From contig OZ220684.1 in assembly GCA_965116395.1 (NCBI GenBank), positions 4,588,001 to 4,652,000 on the forward strand: a stretch of DNA of 64,000 nt, in the 5' to 3' direction. Every line of letters begins with the position of its first letter. Within the stretch, counting starts at the first letter, position 1. Below, piece after piece: positions 52,932 through 61,270 of this stretch. This stretch comes from Bin5 sp965116395. GTDB taxonomy: Bacteria; Chloroflexota; Anaerolineae; Caldilineales; Caldilineaceae. The position numbers and the translations under genes are program-made. The notes under the pieces are model-generated. The model was given only the letters and a program-made list of their open reading frames with translations. It was not told the DNA's origin and searched no databases.

Positions 52932-54770
52932 CTATTGGTGCTGACCTTCGGTCGGGGTTAGTTGCTCCACGTAGACGTAATACGCGCCCAAATCCTTTCC
53001 ATCTTCCATCTCAAACCAAGTCTGCAAATGGGTTCCGCCCGCTGGCAAGGTTAACGTGAACCTGGCGGCTTCGTCTTCGGCATCGATACCCGTCTCCGCC
53101 TCCTCGTCCCCGATTGCAATGCGTGCTCTGCGTATCGGCAGAGCAGCCCCGCCGCCCCACACGACACGTTCTTTCAGCGAGGGTTCGGAGTCGCCTCCTT
53201 GTTGCTCTACGCTGACTTCCTCTGCTGCCCGAATGGAGATCATGCCAAAGGGTGTCGGCTCTCCCCCGGCCAGTCCAGCAGCAATCGGAGCGTCCTCCTC
53301 CACCGGCCAGCGCCGCAGTTCGAATTTGTAGGTCCCGGCCTCGACAACCTCAATCTCCCAATGCCCGTTGCAGATCAGGCCCTGGCGGACAAGACTCTGA
53401 TTCCAGGCGCATTCGCAATCTTCGTTTCGCCAGTCATGCGTATTCAAACGCAGTCTCGTTGCCTCCGGGCCGCCAATAGCAATGGGTATATCTTCTGCAA
53501 ACTGACGAGAGACCTTCCGCCACCACTCTTCATAGGCGAGTCGCAACGCAGTTACAGTGTCTGGGTTGGAGTCGGCAACGTCAGTGCGCTGCTCCGGGTC
53601 ATTCCCGATCGAATACAGCTCGCGCCCGTTCACAAGACGCCAGCCGTCGGTCATCACCGCGCTCTTGCGCCATTTGACCGGGTACGTCAGTCGTTGCGAA
53701 TCCGTGACCAGCGCACGGTCGGGCCAATCCACCCGTTTACCCACTTCAGGTCGCATCAACTGCACCAGGCTGCGACCGTCGAAACTGTTGCCTTCCGAAC
53801 CTTCCAGTCCGCACAATTCGATCAGCGACGGCAAAATGTCGACATTGGCCGTCACTTCCTCCACGTCCTGCCCCTCATCAATGCCTCCCGCAGGCCAGTG
53901 GAGAAAGAATGGCACCCTATGCCCGCCATCATACTCCGAGCCCTTCTGCCCGCGCATTCCCGAGTTGAAACCGCTGATGACGAAATGGTCGTCATCCACT
54001 TCCAGGCCGCCTCCGGAACCGTTGTCAGTCATAAAAATGAAGATCGTGTTTTCAGCCAACCCCATCTCCGCCAAGCGGCGCCGCAAACCGCCGACGTTTT
54101 CATCAATATTTGCAAGCATCCCATAGAAGTTTGCACGCTTCTGGTGGGGTGTGACCGCCACATAGGGATCGCTGTAGACCGGATCAACCAGGAAGGGCCC
54201 GTGCGGCGCATTGGTAGGAATGTAACAAAAGAAGGGCTTGTTCCGGTTGCGCTCAATGAACTTCAGCGCCTCTTGAAACCATATATCAGTGCAGTATCCC
54301 TCATAACGAGAGTGGCCTTCTCCGTCCCAGTAACTGTCATCGAAATAGTTGTTGCCCCAGTAGTCCGGTGTCTGCCCGACGCCGCCGCCGCCGTGAACAA
54401 CCACAGTATCGAAGCCCCTGTCCTGCGGGCGGTACGGTGCGTTGTCACCCAGGTGCCATTTGCCGAAAATCCCCGTCACATAGCCGCTGTCTCGAAAATA
54501 GTCTGCCATGCTTATTTCGTCGGCCCGCAAAAGCGAACGTCCACCGATCGTGTGCCAAACGCCAGTGCTGTTGGCGTAATGGCCAGTCAACAGCCCGGCG
54601 CGAGTCGGCGCGCATGTCGGTCCCACGTGGTAATCTTTAAGACGCACGCTTTCGTCGTACAGCGCGTCGATGTGAGGTGTCTTGACCACGGGATTGCCGT
54701 GACACGAGAGATCGCCGTATCCCTGATCATCGGTTAAGACAAAGACAACGTTGGGTCGCTTCGCCGCCAT
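52932..54770 (-). CDS. Arylsulfatase A-like sulfatase (tandem paralogue 1)
   Basis: 612 residues. Sulfatase core: NVVFVLTDDQGYGDLSCHGN with the metal Asp pair, the formylglycine motif C53-A-P-T-R57 (GPTCAPTRAGLLTGHYANST), GKWHLGDNAPYRPQDRGFD, PFFCYIPTNAPHGPF and IFIFMTDNGSGGG. A C-terminal beta region of about 150 residues (from about 450) contains WEIEVVEAGTYKFELRRWPV, as in sulfatases with an accessory domain. No signal peptide is visible at the N-terminus. Activity needs a formylglycine-generating enzyme, which is not in the window. Very similar to the next gene upstream, clearly a tandem duplication. Confidence 0.93.
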   Translation of the reverse strand: MAAKRPNVVFVLTDDQGYGDLSCHGNPVVKTPHIDALYDESVRLKDYHVGPTCAPTRAGLLTGHYANSTGVWHTIGGRSLLRADEISMADYFRDSGYVTGIFGKWHLGDNAPYRPQDRGFDTVVVHGGGGVGQTPDYWGNNYFDDSYWDGEGHSRYEGYCTDIWFQEALKFIERNRNKPFFCYIPTNAPHGPFLVDPVYSDPYVAVTPHQKRANFYGMLANIDENVGGLRRRLAEMGLAENTIFIFMTDNGSGGGLEVDDDHFVISGFNSGMRGQKGSEYDGGHRVPFFLHWPAGGIDEGQDVEEVTANVDILPSLIELCGLEGSEGNSFDGRSLVQLMRPEVGKRVDWPDRALVTDSQRLTYPVKWRKSAVMTDGWRLVNGRELYSIGNDPEQRTDVADSNPDTVTALRLAYEEWWRKVSRQFAEDIPIAIGGPEATRLRLNTHDWRNEDCECAWNQSLVRQGLICNGHWEIEVVEAGTYKFELRRWPVEEDAPIAAGLAGGEPTPFGMISIRAAEEVSVEQQGGDSEPSLKERVVWGGGAALPIRRARIAIGDEEAETGIDAEDEAARFTLTLPAGGTHLQTWFEMEDGKDLGAYYVYVEQLTPTEGQHQ

Positions 54771-54920
54771 GATGCAATTCCTATGCGAAACAGATTCGGC
54801 AAGTTGCTCTTCCGCTCATTTCCTCGGCTGAACTTGCTGCCCTTGTATCGGGCAGGATCCAAGACTGCAGGGGAAAGGGCAGGAATGCTCAGGCCTTGGT
54901 TTGAATAAACTGCAAGACGG

Positions 54921-56786
54921 TCACAGGGGCTGGCCTTTGCTCAACTTCTCGACGTAAACATAGTACGCCCCCAACTCCCCGCCGTCCTCCAGTTCAAACC
55001 AGGTCTGCAGAAGGGTCGCGCCAGCTGAAATTTCCAGCGCAAAGTCCGCGCCCCTGTCGTCGGGCCCAACCGACTTCCATGCCTCTTTTCCAGCAATAGA
55101 GATTCCCGCCCGATGGACTGGCAAGGCAACCCCGCCACCCCATCGGATCCGTTCTTTCCACGACGCACCGGCATAGGCCTCCGCGTCAGGGTCTATATGA
55201 AGTTCCGTCCACGAAACCGGTCCATCTCCCGCCAGACCGGCGGCAATCGGCGCGTCCTCTTCCACCGGCCAGCGGCGCAGGCTGAAGCGGTAATAGCCTT
55301 CCTCGACAACGTCCACTTCCCAGTAGCCTTCGCAAATCAGGCCCTGACGTACAAGGCATTGATTCCACGCGCCTTCCCATTCTTCATTGTGGTAATTGCG
55401 CCAGTCGTACGTGTTGAGTCGAAGTCTGGGGGCTCCCGGGCCTCCTATCGAAATCGGAATCTCTTCGTCAAACTGACGCGAAACCTTCTTCCACCACGCC
55501 TCATAGGCCGTACCCAGTTCCGCAACCACATCTGGATTCTTCCCCGCCAAGTCGCGCCGCTGTTCAGGGTCCTCCTTGATAGCGTACAACTCCTCACCGT
55601 TAACAAGCCGCCAACGATCTGTCATCACTGTGCTTCTGCGCCACTTGATTGGTCGCGGCAGACGCTGCGTATCCGTGACGATCGCTCGCTCCGGCCAGGT
55701 GTATCCATCGCCAAGTTCAGCCCCACCTTGCGTGGCCGACTCCGGATCAGAAGACGCCTCATCGCCTTGCAACAGCGGGGCCAGGCTCCGACCGTCGAAG
55801 TCGCCGTCGCCCGGTCCTTCAAGGCCGCATAGCTCGATCAAGGTCGGCAGAACATCGATATTGGCTGTCAACCTGTCCACATCGCGACCAGTGTCAAGTC
55901 CGCCAGCCGGCCAGTGCATAAAGAATGGCACCCTGTGGCCGCCGTCATACTCTGAGGCCTTCTTCCCGCGCATTCCCGCATTGAATCCATTTACTACAAA
56001 GTGGTTCTCATCCACATCCAGACCGCCAGAGGAACCGTTGTCAGTCATGAAAATGAGTATCGTGTTTTCCTCCAGCCCCATCTCCCTTAGCCGGAGCCGC
56101 AACTCGCCCACATTCTCATCAATTTTGGCAACCATGCCATTGAACTTGGCCCGACTCTCGTGGGGCGTCAACGGCAGATATGGGTCACTGTAGCTGGGCT
56201 CGACCAGATGGGGCGCGTGGGGCGCATTTGTCGGAATGTAGCAGAAGAAAGGTCTGTCTCGGTTGCGTTCGATGAATTCTATTCCTTGCTGAAACCAGAC
56301 ATCAGTGCAATACCCCTCGAACTGCCTGAACTGTTCGCCGTCCCAATAGCTGTCGTCGAAATAGCTGTTACCCCAATAGTCTGGCGTCTGGGACACGCCT
56401 CCCCCGCCGTGCACGACCACCGTTTCAAAGCCTCGGTCCTGCGGGCGGTACGGCCAGTTGTCGCCCAAATGCCATTTGCCGAAGATTCCAGTAGAGTAGC
56501 CGCTTCTCTGAAAATAGTCGGCCATACTGACTTCATCGGCCCGCAGCAACGAACGCCCGCCGCTGGTACGCCAGACGCCAGTACTGTTGGCGTAGTGCCC
56601 TGTCAAAAGTCCGGCGCGAGTGGGTGCGCAGGTGGGACCCACGTGGTAATCGGTCAGCCTCACGCTGGCCGCATGCAGCGCATCAATGTGAGGAGTTTTC
56701 AAGACGGGGTTGCCGTGACAGGAAAGGTCGCCGTAACCCTGGTCATCCGTGAGGACAAAGACGACGTTAGGCGGGACTTCGGGCAT
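54921..56786 (-). CDS. Arylsulfatase A-like sulfatase (tandem paralogue 2)
   Basis: 621 residues. Same architecture as the 52932 gene and near-identical N-terminus (NVVFVLTDDQGYGDLSCHGN, C53-A-P-T-R57, GHYANSTGVWRTSGGRSLLR), diverging more in the middle and the C-terminal accessory domain (YWEVDVVEEGYYRFSLRRWP). An extra Gly/Ser-rich stretch (EASSDPESATQGGAELGDG) accounts for its greater length. The duplication keeps all visible catalytic residues in both copies, so they may act on different sulfate positions. The start lies 11 bp after the PhyH stop, indicating one transcript. No signal peptide is seen. Confidence 0.93.
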   Translation of the reverse strand: MPEVPPNVVFVLTDDQGYGDLSCHGNPVLKTPHIDALHAASVRLTDYHVGPTCAPTRAGLLTGHYANSTGVWRTSGGRSLLRADEVSMADYFQRSGYSTGIFGKWHLGDNWPYRPQDRGFETVVVHGGGGVSQTPDYWGNSYFDDSYWDGEQFRQFEGYCTDVWFQQGIEFIERNRDRPFFCYIPTNAPHAPHLVEPSYSDPYLPLTPHESRAKFNGMVAKIDENVGELRLRLREMGLEENTILIFMTDNGSSGGLDVDENHFVVNGFNAGMRGKKASEYDGGHRVPFFMHWPAGGLDTGRDVDRLTANIDVLPTLIELCGLEGPGDGDFDGRSLAPLLQGDEASSDPESATQGGAELGDGYTWPERAIVTDTQRLPRPIKWRRSTVMTDRWRLVNGEELYAIKEDPEQRRDLAGKNPDVVAELGTAYEAWWKKVSRQFDEEIPISIGGPGAPRLRLNTYDWRNYHNEEWEGAWNQCLVRQGLICEGYWEVDVVEEGYYRFSLRRWPVEEDAPIAAGLAGDGPVSWTELHIDPDAEAYAGASWKERIRWGGGVALPVHRAGISIAGKEAWKSVGPDDRGADFALEISAGATLLQTWFELEDGGELGAYYVYVEKLSKGQPL

Positions 56787-56797
56787 CCCTCAGTTCC

Positions 56798-57556
56798 TCA
56801 TTGCCACTGGGTCTTGAACTCGCCGAAGTTGTTCTCCTCATCCTTGCCCCGAACCAGCACCGGTTTCCAGCGCCCGTCCAGAGAGTTATCCTCGGCCTGC
56901 CGCACATAAGTGGGCACGTAGCGCAGCGTAAGCCCGCAGCGCCGCCTGTTCGAGCGGTTCGGCAGACTGCCGTGGATGAGAGTGCCGTCGTGGATCGATA
57001 TCTGACCCGCCTGCAGCGGCAGATCGACGGCGGTCGCAGCTTTCTCAGGCGTAACGTGGACTTCCTGGTTAATGCTGAGCAGATTACCCTCCTGCTCCGC
57101 CTTGCCGTGCTCCACCACCCCGGCCACATGCGTTCCCGGAATGACCTGCATACAACCGTTTTCCACGTCGCTGTCGTCAACTGCATACCATGCCGTGACG
57201 GCCAAAGGCGGCTCCAGCCCCCAGAAGGTCACGTCCTGATGCCAGGCGACAAATGCCTCCGCTTGATCACCTTCTCCATATTTGTTGAAGAAGTGGGTTG
57301 CGAGCAGGAATATATTTGGCCCGATCAGCTTTTCGATGGCATCGAGGATAGTGGGATGTGTGGCAAGCTCCCAGATGAACTTTTCCTCATAATGGTGGTC
57401 AACGAGCCCGATTTGGGCGGTTTCCTTGTCAACTCGGGCCTCCAGATCGTCAAAGGACCGCCGGTACTGGGTGACCTGCGGCCCATCGATTACGTCAAGC
57501 GTTCCAATGAAGCCGTCGCGTTTGTATGCTTCCACTTGAGTCGGGGAAAGGATCAT
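56798..57556 (-). CDS. Phytanoyl-CoA dioxygenase (PhyH) family protein, module 5
   Basis: 252 residues from ATG 57556 (GGAGGG 4-5 bases upstream); an in-frame ATG at 57568 lacks this spacing. Fe(II) ligands are H106 and D108 (VAWHQDVTFWG) and the distal H195 (GTLIHGSLPNRSNRRR), with Arg201-206 for 2-oxoglutarate. VENGCMQVIPGTHVAG is the expected turn. First gene of the minus-strand run through the sulfatases to 45.6 kb. It is divergent from the F420-type reductase gene with 174 bp between, where both promoters should lie. Confidence 0.87.
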   Translation of the reverse strand: MILSPTQVEAYKRDGFIGTLDVIDGPQVTQYRRSFDDLEARVDKETAQIGLVDHHYEEKFIWELATHPTILDAIEKLIGPNIFLLATHFFNKYGEGDQAEAFVAWHQDVTFWGLEPPLAVTAWYAVDDSDVENGCMQVIPGTHVAGVVEHGKAEQEGNLLSINQEVHVTPEKAATAVDLPLQAGQISIHDGTLIHGSLPNRSNRRRCGLTLRYVPTYVRQAEDNSLDGRWKPVLVRGKDEENNFGEFKTQWQ

Positions 57557-57730
57557 GATACCCTCCATAGCGAAAATGGAACTGTCAGTTGATGAGGATA
57601 ACGCCTGTACGCAGCAATTGCAAGCAGAAAAAATGTGCCAGAATGGTGCAATGCCATTTGCATTGTGGTAGACTGTTCGCAGTTTCAGGTGACTTCAGAA
57701 TTGGACGCATACAGCGAGGAGACATCAGTC

Positions 57731-58156
57731 ATGACAGAACGCCAAGTACCAGGCTGGGTAAAGGAACACATTGGCCGCTATCTCGACTCCGACGGTGAGG
57801 ATGGCCATATCTGGAACGGCGTCCCCACGCTGCTGCTGACCACAACCGGGCGACGCACCGGCAAGTCACGCACCACCCCGCTCATCTACGGCAAGGTTGA
57901 GGGCGAGGAAAAATATGTAATCGTCGCCTCTCGCGGCGGCGCCACACATCACCCTTCCTGGTATCTCAATCTGGTCGAAACACCGGCCGTGCAGTTGCGA
58001 GTCGGCGCCGCTTGCTTCGACGCCACAGCCTACACTGCTACCGCGGAGGAAAAGCCCGCTCTCTGGACTTTGATGGCCGACATCTGGCCGGCATACAACG
58101 AATACCAGGCCAAGACCGCGCGCGAAATTCCGGTAGTCGTTCTTGAACGAGTGTGA
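57731..58156 (+). CDS. F420-dependent nitroreductase/quinone-reductase family protein (Ddn-like, DUF385)
   Basis: 141 residues from ATG 57731 (AGGAG about 9 bases upstream); the frame extends to 57635 with unlikely sequence. Split-barrel flavin/F420 fold: LLLTTTGRRTGKSRTTPLIY and VIVASRGGATHHPSWYLNLV are the two signature blocks of the Ddn family, which uses reduced F420 to reduce quinones or nitro compounds. The C-terminal YNEYQAKTAREIPVVVLER is also typical. Its presence implies an F420-making host, in line with Chloroflexota or Actinomycetota. The stop overlaps the next start by 4 bp. Confidence 0.88.
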   Translation: MTERQVPGWVKEHIGRYLDSDGEDGHIWNGVPTLLLTTTGRRTGKSRTTPLIYGKVEGEEKYVIVASRGGATHHPSWYLNLVETPAVQLRVGAACFDATAYTATAEEKPALWTLMADIWPAYNEYQAKTAREIPVVVLERV

Positions 58157-59007
58157 GCGACAGGAATATGACGCCGCGCCTCCCCGGTGCGAACACGAGC
58201 CCGGTTCCGGCCGGCTCCGTCCGTACCGGCTCTCTACCCCTCCCTTCCCCTTTCCCGATCCGTTCAGTCGAAACCGACAATTTCCGCACCAAAACGATCA
58301 CGCTCGACGTCAGCCTCGACGCGACGCCGGGACAGTTTGTCATGGCCTGGCTGCCTCGCTTTGATGAGAAGCCCTTCTCTTTGGTCGATTCCGACCCGGT
58401 AACTCTGATGGTCACCGCGGTCGGTCCATTTACCAGGCTCCTGCATGAACTCGAGCCGGGCGATCCACTTTGGATTCGAGGTCCGTTCGGCAACGGCTTT
58501 CAACTGCCTCCGGCTGGCACACGCGCAGCTTTCATAGGCGGCGGTTATGGAGTAGCGCCCCTGCTTTGGCTGGCCCGCGCCTGGCGGCAACAGCTCTCGG
58601 CCCTTACCGTCTATATCGGCGCCGCCACGGCCAGAGACCTGCTCTATGCCGGGCGTTTCACCAACCTGGCCGAGGCTGATTTAGAAGAGGGCGCTACTCT
58701 GGACCTACGCACCTGCACTGAGGACGGCAGCGCCGGGGCGACCGGATTGGTAACCGACCTGCTGGCAAACCCGCTTTCCGCAGGCGAAATCGATCTGCTT
58801 TGCGCCTGTGGTCCCCACGGTATGCTCTCGGCCATCGACCGCATGGGCCAAGATCACCGTGTCCAGCGCCAGCTGTCGTGGGAGGCATATATGCGCTGTG
58901 CCGTAGGAATATGCGGTTCATGTGAACTTGATGGCAGTGTGCTTTGCCTGGACGGTCCCGTCCTGCAGCAGAGCGGCCGCGAAAGGCTTCGCTCGGATCA
59001 GTTCTAA
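58153..59007 (+). CDS. PyrK-like flavin/[2Fe-2S] oxidoreductase subunit
   Basis: 284 residues from GTG 58153, which overlaps the previous stop (GTGA). Ferredoxin-NADP reductase fold: N-terminal FAD domain (DATPGQFVMAWLPRFDEKPF, ending in RGPFGNGF), NAD-binding domain (AAFIGGGYGVAPLLWLARAW, LLCACGPHGMLSAI) and a C-terminal [2Fe-2S] site C249-x4-C254-x2-C257-x7-C265 as in PyrK, the electron-transfer subunit of class 1B dihydroorotate dehydrogenase. A low-complexity N-terminal extension of about 35 residues precedes it. No PyrD gene is beside it. It may pair with an unlinked PyrD or pass electrons to another flavoenzyme. Confidence 0.85.
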   Translation: MSDRNMTPRLPGANTSPVPAGSVRTGSLPLPSPFPIRSVETDNFRTKTITLDVSLDATPGQFVMAWLPRFDEKPFSLVDSDPVTLMVTAVGPFTRLLHELEPGDPLWIRGPFGNGFQLPPAGTRAAFIGGGYGVAPLLWLARAWRQQLSALTVYIGAATARDLLYAGRFTNLAEADLEEGATLDLRTCTEDGSAGATGLVTDLLANPLSAGEIDLLCACGPHGMLSAIDRMGQDHRVQRQLSWEAYMRCAVGICGSCELDGSVLCLDGPVLQQSGRERLRSDQF

Positions 59008-59107
59008 GGCTTGGAGGAACAATTCAGCCACAACTGATTCGCAAACCTGAATGAGGAGTGCGGAGTTGTTTAATCTCTCCTCACTCCACTATTTTCTCTC
59101 TTTGCAT

Positions 59108-59245
59108 ATGGGCGGTCGGCCGCAAGCGGCCTCCCTTGTGCAGGGGCTGCGCCCCCGCAACGCCCCCCTCCAAAACCATCGCTCACCGACCGTGTCTGCA
59201 CATTCCAGCGGCGCCGCTCCAGCAACGTGGCTGCCTCCAACAGAC
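59108..59245. repeat. Structured intergenic repeat, copy 2
   Basis: Matches the repeat at 26125 over about 110 bp: CTCCCTTGTGCAGGGGCTGC, CGCAACGCCCCCCT, AAAACCATCGCTCACCGACC and GTGTCTGC, with further likeness to AGCAACGTG. The head hairpin is GGCCGC (59118-59123), loop AA, GCGGCC (59126-59131), whose arms differ from copy 1 but still pair. It fills most of the 318-bp gap between the PyrK-like gene and the P1 peptidase. No gene is seen there. Confidence 0.75.
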
Positions 59246-59325
59246 TACGCAATCAGACAGCCTGAATGACGGCAGCGATAAAGAGCCGGTCAAAACAGGC
59301 ACTGCATATGGCTTAGTAGCTACAG

Positions 59326-60381
59326 TTAGGAAATTAACTTACGGGGACTCAAATCAGAGGCGGCCGGCACACCGTAAGCAGACACGGCGTTGAGAACGCC
59401 GTCAAGAACCGCGGCTGCAACGACTTCGGCGGCAACTGCTCCCAGCAAGCTCAACTCCACCTGCACATCGAGCGCGCCGGTTGCCAGCGCGAACAGACAG
59501 TCGCCATCATAGAGGGTATGCGCAGGGCGGGTCGAGCGGCTGACACCGGTCTGCGCCATCTGCGCCAACTTGGTTACTTCGGTTTTACCCAGGCAGAGAT
59601 TGGTTGCGACCACGCCGATCGTCGTATTGCTCTGAACAGGGTGAATGGCTTGGTCTGGAGATTCGGATTGCGATTCGGAGGGCTGATCTGGAAGCTCTTG
59701 CGGCCGACCAAACAAAAAGGAGTCGAAGCGGCCGGCAGCCACTGTCAAACCGTCAACCAGACCACCGCCCTCAGCGTCACGGGCCCCTGCCACCAGTTCG
59801 GCCCGCATCGGGTCGACAATATCACCGACCGCGTTAACCGCCATCAATGCTGACACCACCACACCGCCCGGCAAGACCGCAGACGCCTGCCCCAATCCAC
59901 CACGAGTGGCTCTATCCATCCCCAACAGTTTGCCTACTGTGCAGCCGACGCCCGCGCCGATTGAACCGCGCCCCACATCCTCCCCGGTCGCTGAGTCGCA
60001 GGCAGCGTATGCGTCGCGCTGGGTAGGGTAGACAGTCGAACCGCCAAAACCGAGGTCATAAAGAATTGCTGCCGGCACTATCGGAACCGGCGCGGCCGGC
60101 GTATACCAGCCATGTCCTCGCTGAGCCAACCAATCGACCACCCCGTGCGCGGCCCCCAACCCGTAGGCTGAGCCCCCGCTGAGCAGGACGCCATGGACCT
60201 GGTCAACTCTGTTCACGGGGTTAAGCAGCTCGGTCTCACGCGTGCCCGGCGCCGACCCGCGCACATCCACACCGCAGCAGCTCCCGGAGGGTGTAAGCAC
60301 GACCGTACAGCCGGTTCCGTTGTCCGGATCCGACCAGTGGCCGACCAAAATGCCATGCACGTCGGTCAGCGCGCTATTCAC
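59326..60381 (-). CDS. P1-family peptidase / DmpA-like aminopeptidase (Ntn hydrolase)
   Basis: 351 residues. DmpA/NylC family: self-processing aminopeptidases or amide hydrolases. It has the N-terminal ILVGHWSDPDNGTGCTVVLT, LSGGSAYGLGAAHGVVDWLA and GGVVVSALMAVNAVGDIVDP, and the cleavage-site region SNTTIGVVATNLCL, where autoproteolysis before the Thr in NTT would release the nucleophile and give alpha and beta chains. A Pro/Ser/Glu-rich insert (SESQSESPDQ) just before the site is unusual. It overlaps the SufE-like gene by 8 bp at its start. It may cleave D-amino acid peptides or amides; the exact substrate is unknown. Confidence 0.9.
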   Translation of the reverse strand: MNSALTDVHGILVGHWSDPDNGTGCTVVLTPSGSCCGVDVRGSAPGTRETELLNPVNRVDQVHGVLLSGGSAYGLGAAHGVVDWLAQRGHGWYTPAAPVPIVPAAILYDLGFGGSTVYPTQRDAYAACDSATGEDVGRGSIGAGVGCTVGKLLGMDRATRGGLGQASAVLPGGVVVSALMAVNAVGDIVDPMRAELVAGARDAEGGGLVDGLTVAAGRFDSFLFGRPQELPDQPSESQSESPDQAIHPVQSNTTIGVVATNLCLGKTEVTKLAQMAQTGVSRSTRPAHTLYDGDCLFALATGALDVQVELSLLGAVAAEVVAAAVLDGVLNAVSAYGVPAASDLSPRKLIS

Positions 60382-60841
60382 TCTTTCCCATTCTTGCTGT
60401 AACTTGCCTCTTCAGATAGGCCATGAGGACGTGCAGGCCGCGCAGTCGTTGCGGGGATATTGCTTCATGCAGACCGAGCAGGTAATGAATGTCATCCGGC
60501 GTCTGCAAAACCGTATCCGGGGACGCGCTCTCCAACCCTTCCTGTACTATCGCGGCGTAGCCCCGGACAGTCGGTGACTCTTTCGGCACATCGATATAGA
60601 CATGCACACCGGCGTCTTCAATGTCGGTGAACACAAATATCGGCGTCTGACATTCGTGAACCTGCTCCATCTGATCGCGGGCGTCGTGAAGAAAGCCGGG
60701 AAGGTCCGGCATACCCATCGCAAAATCGAGAAGAGACTCCAGCCGCTCGCGCGGTTCCATACTGCGGAAATCTTCAATAATCTCGCGCAGCGGCGGTGGA
60801 GTCCGATCGATCTTTTCTTCAACGGTGAGGTGGAAATCCAT
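60374..60841 (-). CDS. sufE: SufE-like cysteine desulfuration protein
   Basis: 155 residues, as usual for SufE. PPLREIIEDFRSMEPRERLE and LLDFAMGMPDLPGF lead to the sulfur-acceptor region MEQVHECQTPIFVF, where C64 occupies the position of the E. coli SufE active-site Cys. SufE accepts persulfide from a SufS-type desulfurase for Fe-S assembly, which would supply clusters such as those of the Rieske and PyrK-like proteins. Here it is joined to a P1 peptidase by an 8-bp overlap, not to suf genes. The local motif (HECQTPIF rather than GCQSQVWL) is a divergent version. Confidence 0.85.
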   Translation of the reverse strand: MDFHLTVEEKIDRTPPPLREIIEDFRSMEPRERLESLLDFAMGMPDLPGFLHDARDQMEQVHECQTPIFVFTDIEDAGVHVYIDVPKESPTVRGYAAIVQEGLESASPDTVLQTPDDIHYLLGLHEAISPQRLRGLHVLMAYLKRQVTARMGKSE

Positions 60842-60897
60842 TTAGTAGAACCAACGCTTAAATCTGAATTACCCCTACGTTAGTGGCTTTAGTGTTG

Positions 60898-61095
60898 TCA
60901 TTTTGATCGTTTCAAAACTGGTAGGCCATTCTTGCTTTCGGAAACTTCGTAGCCTTCAGGTACGGCATCCAACGCGCCCTCTTTTTCTTCTTTAGCGAAG
61001 AAATAGAGAGTCTGTTGCCGTCCGTTACGCAGCGTGGTCTCCCGCGAATGCAGAATGTAGGTCCTGCCTTTGGTATTAGTGTGCGCATACGCCAT
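60898..61095 (-). CDS. Small conserved-looking protein of unknown function (65 aa)
   Basis: 65 residues from ATG 61095, chosen for AAGGAGC upstream; the in-frame extension to 61257 lacks protein character. Sequence: a polar basic start (AHTNTKGRTYILHSRETTLR), aromatic YFFAKEEKEG, then ALDAVPEGYEVSESKNGLPV and a basic tail. I recall similar 60-70-residue proteins with the LRNGRQQTLYFFA and VPEGYEV motifs in Chloroflexota genomes, but no function. No cysteines, no membrane helix. It lies 56 bp upstream of sufE. Confidence 0.6.
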   Translation of the reverse strand: MAYAHTNTKGRTYILHSRETTLRNGRQQTLYFFAKEEKEGALDAVPEGYEVSESKNGLPVLKRSK

Positions 61096-61270
61096 TTCTT
61101 GATGCTCCTTTGCAACTGAATGTTGGCAACTATCCATTTCCCATTCGCTTAGGCTTGGCTGCACGACTGCAGATGCCTTCCTGCGATTTGGGGGAACTGT
61201 CCTGCAGACAGTTACTTCAATTGTAATCCAGCTTTCCAAAAAATACAAAAAACGCAACCGTTTTCTAATC

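Noticed and set aside
53199..54737. 512-codon plus-strand frame opposite sulfatase 1
   Set aside because: The minus strand encodes clear sulfatase motifs. The plus frame reads as low-quality antisense sequence of a GC-rich gene.
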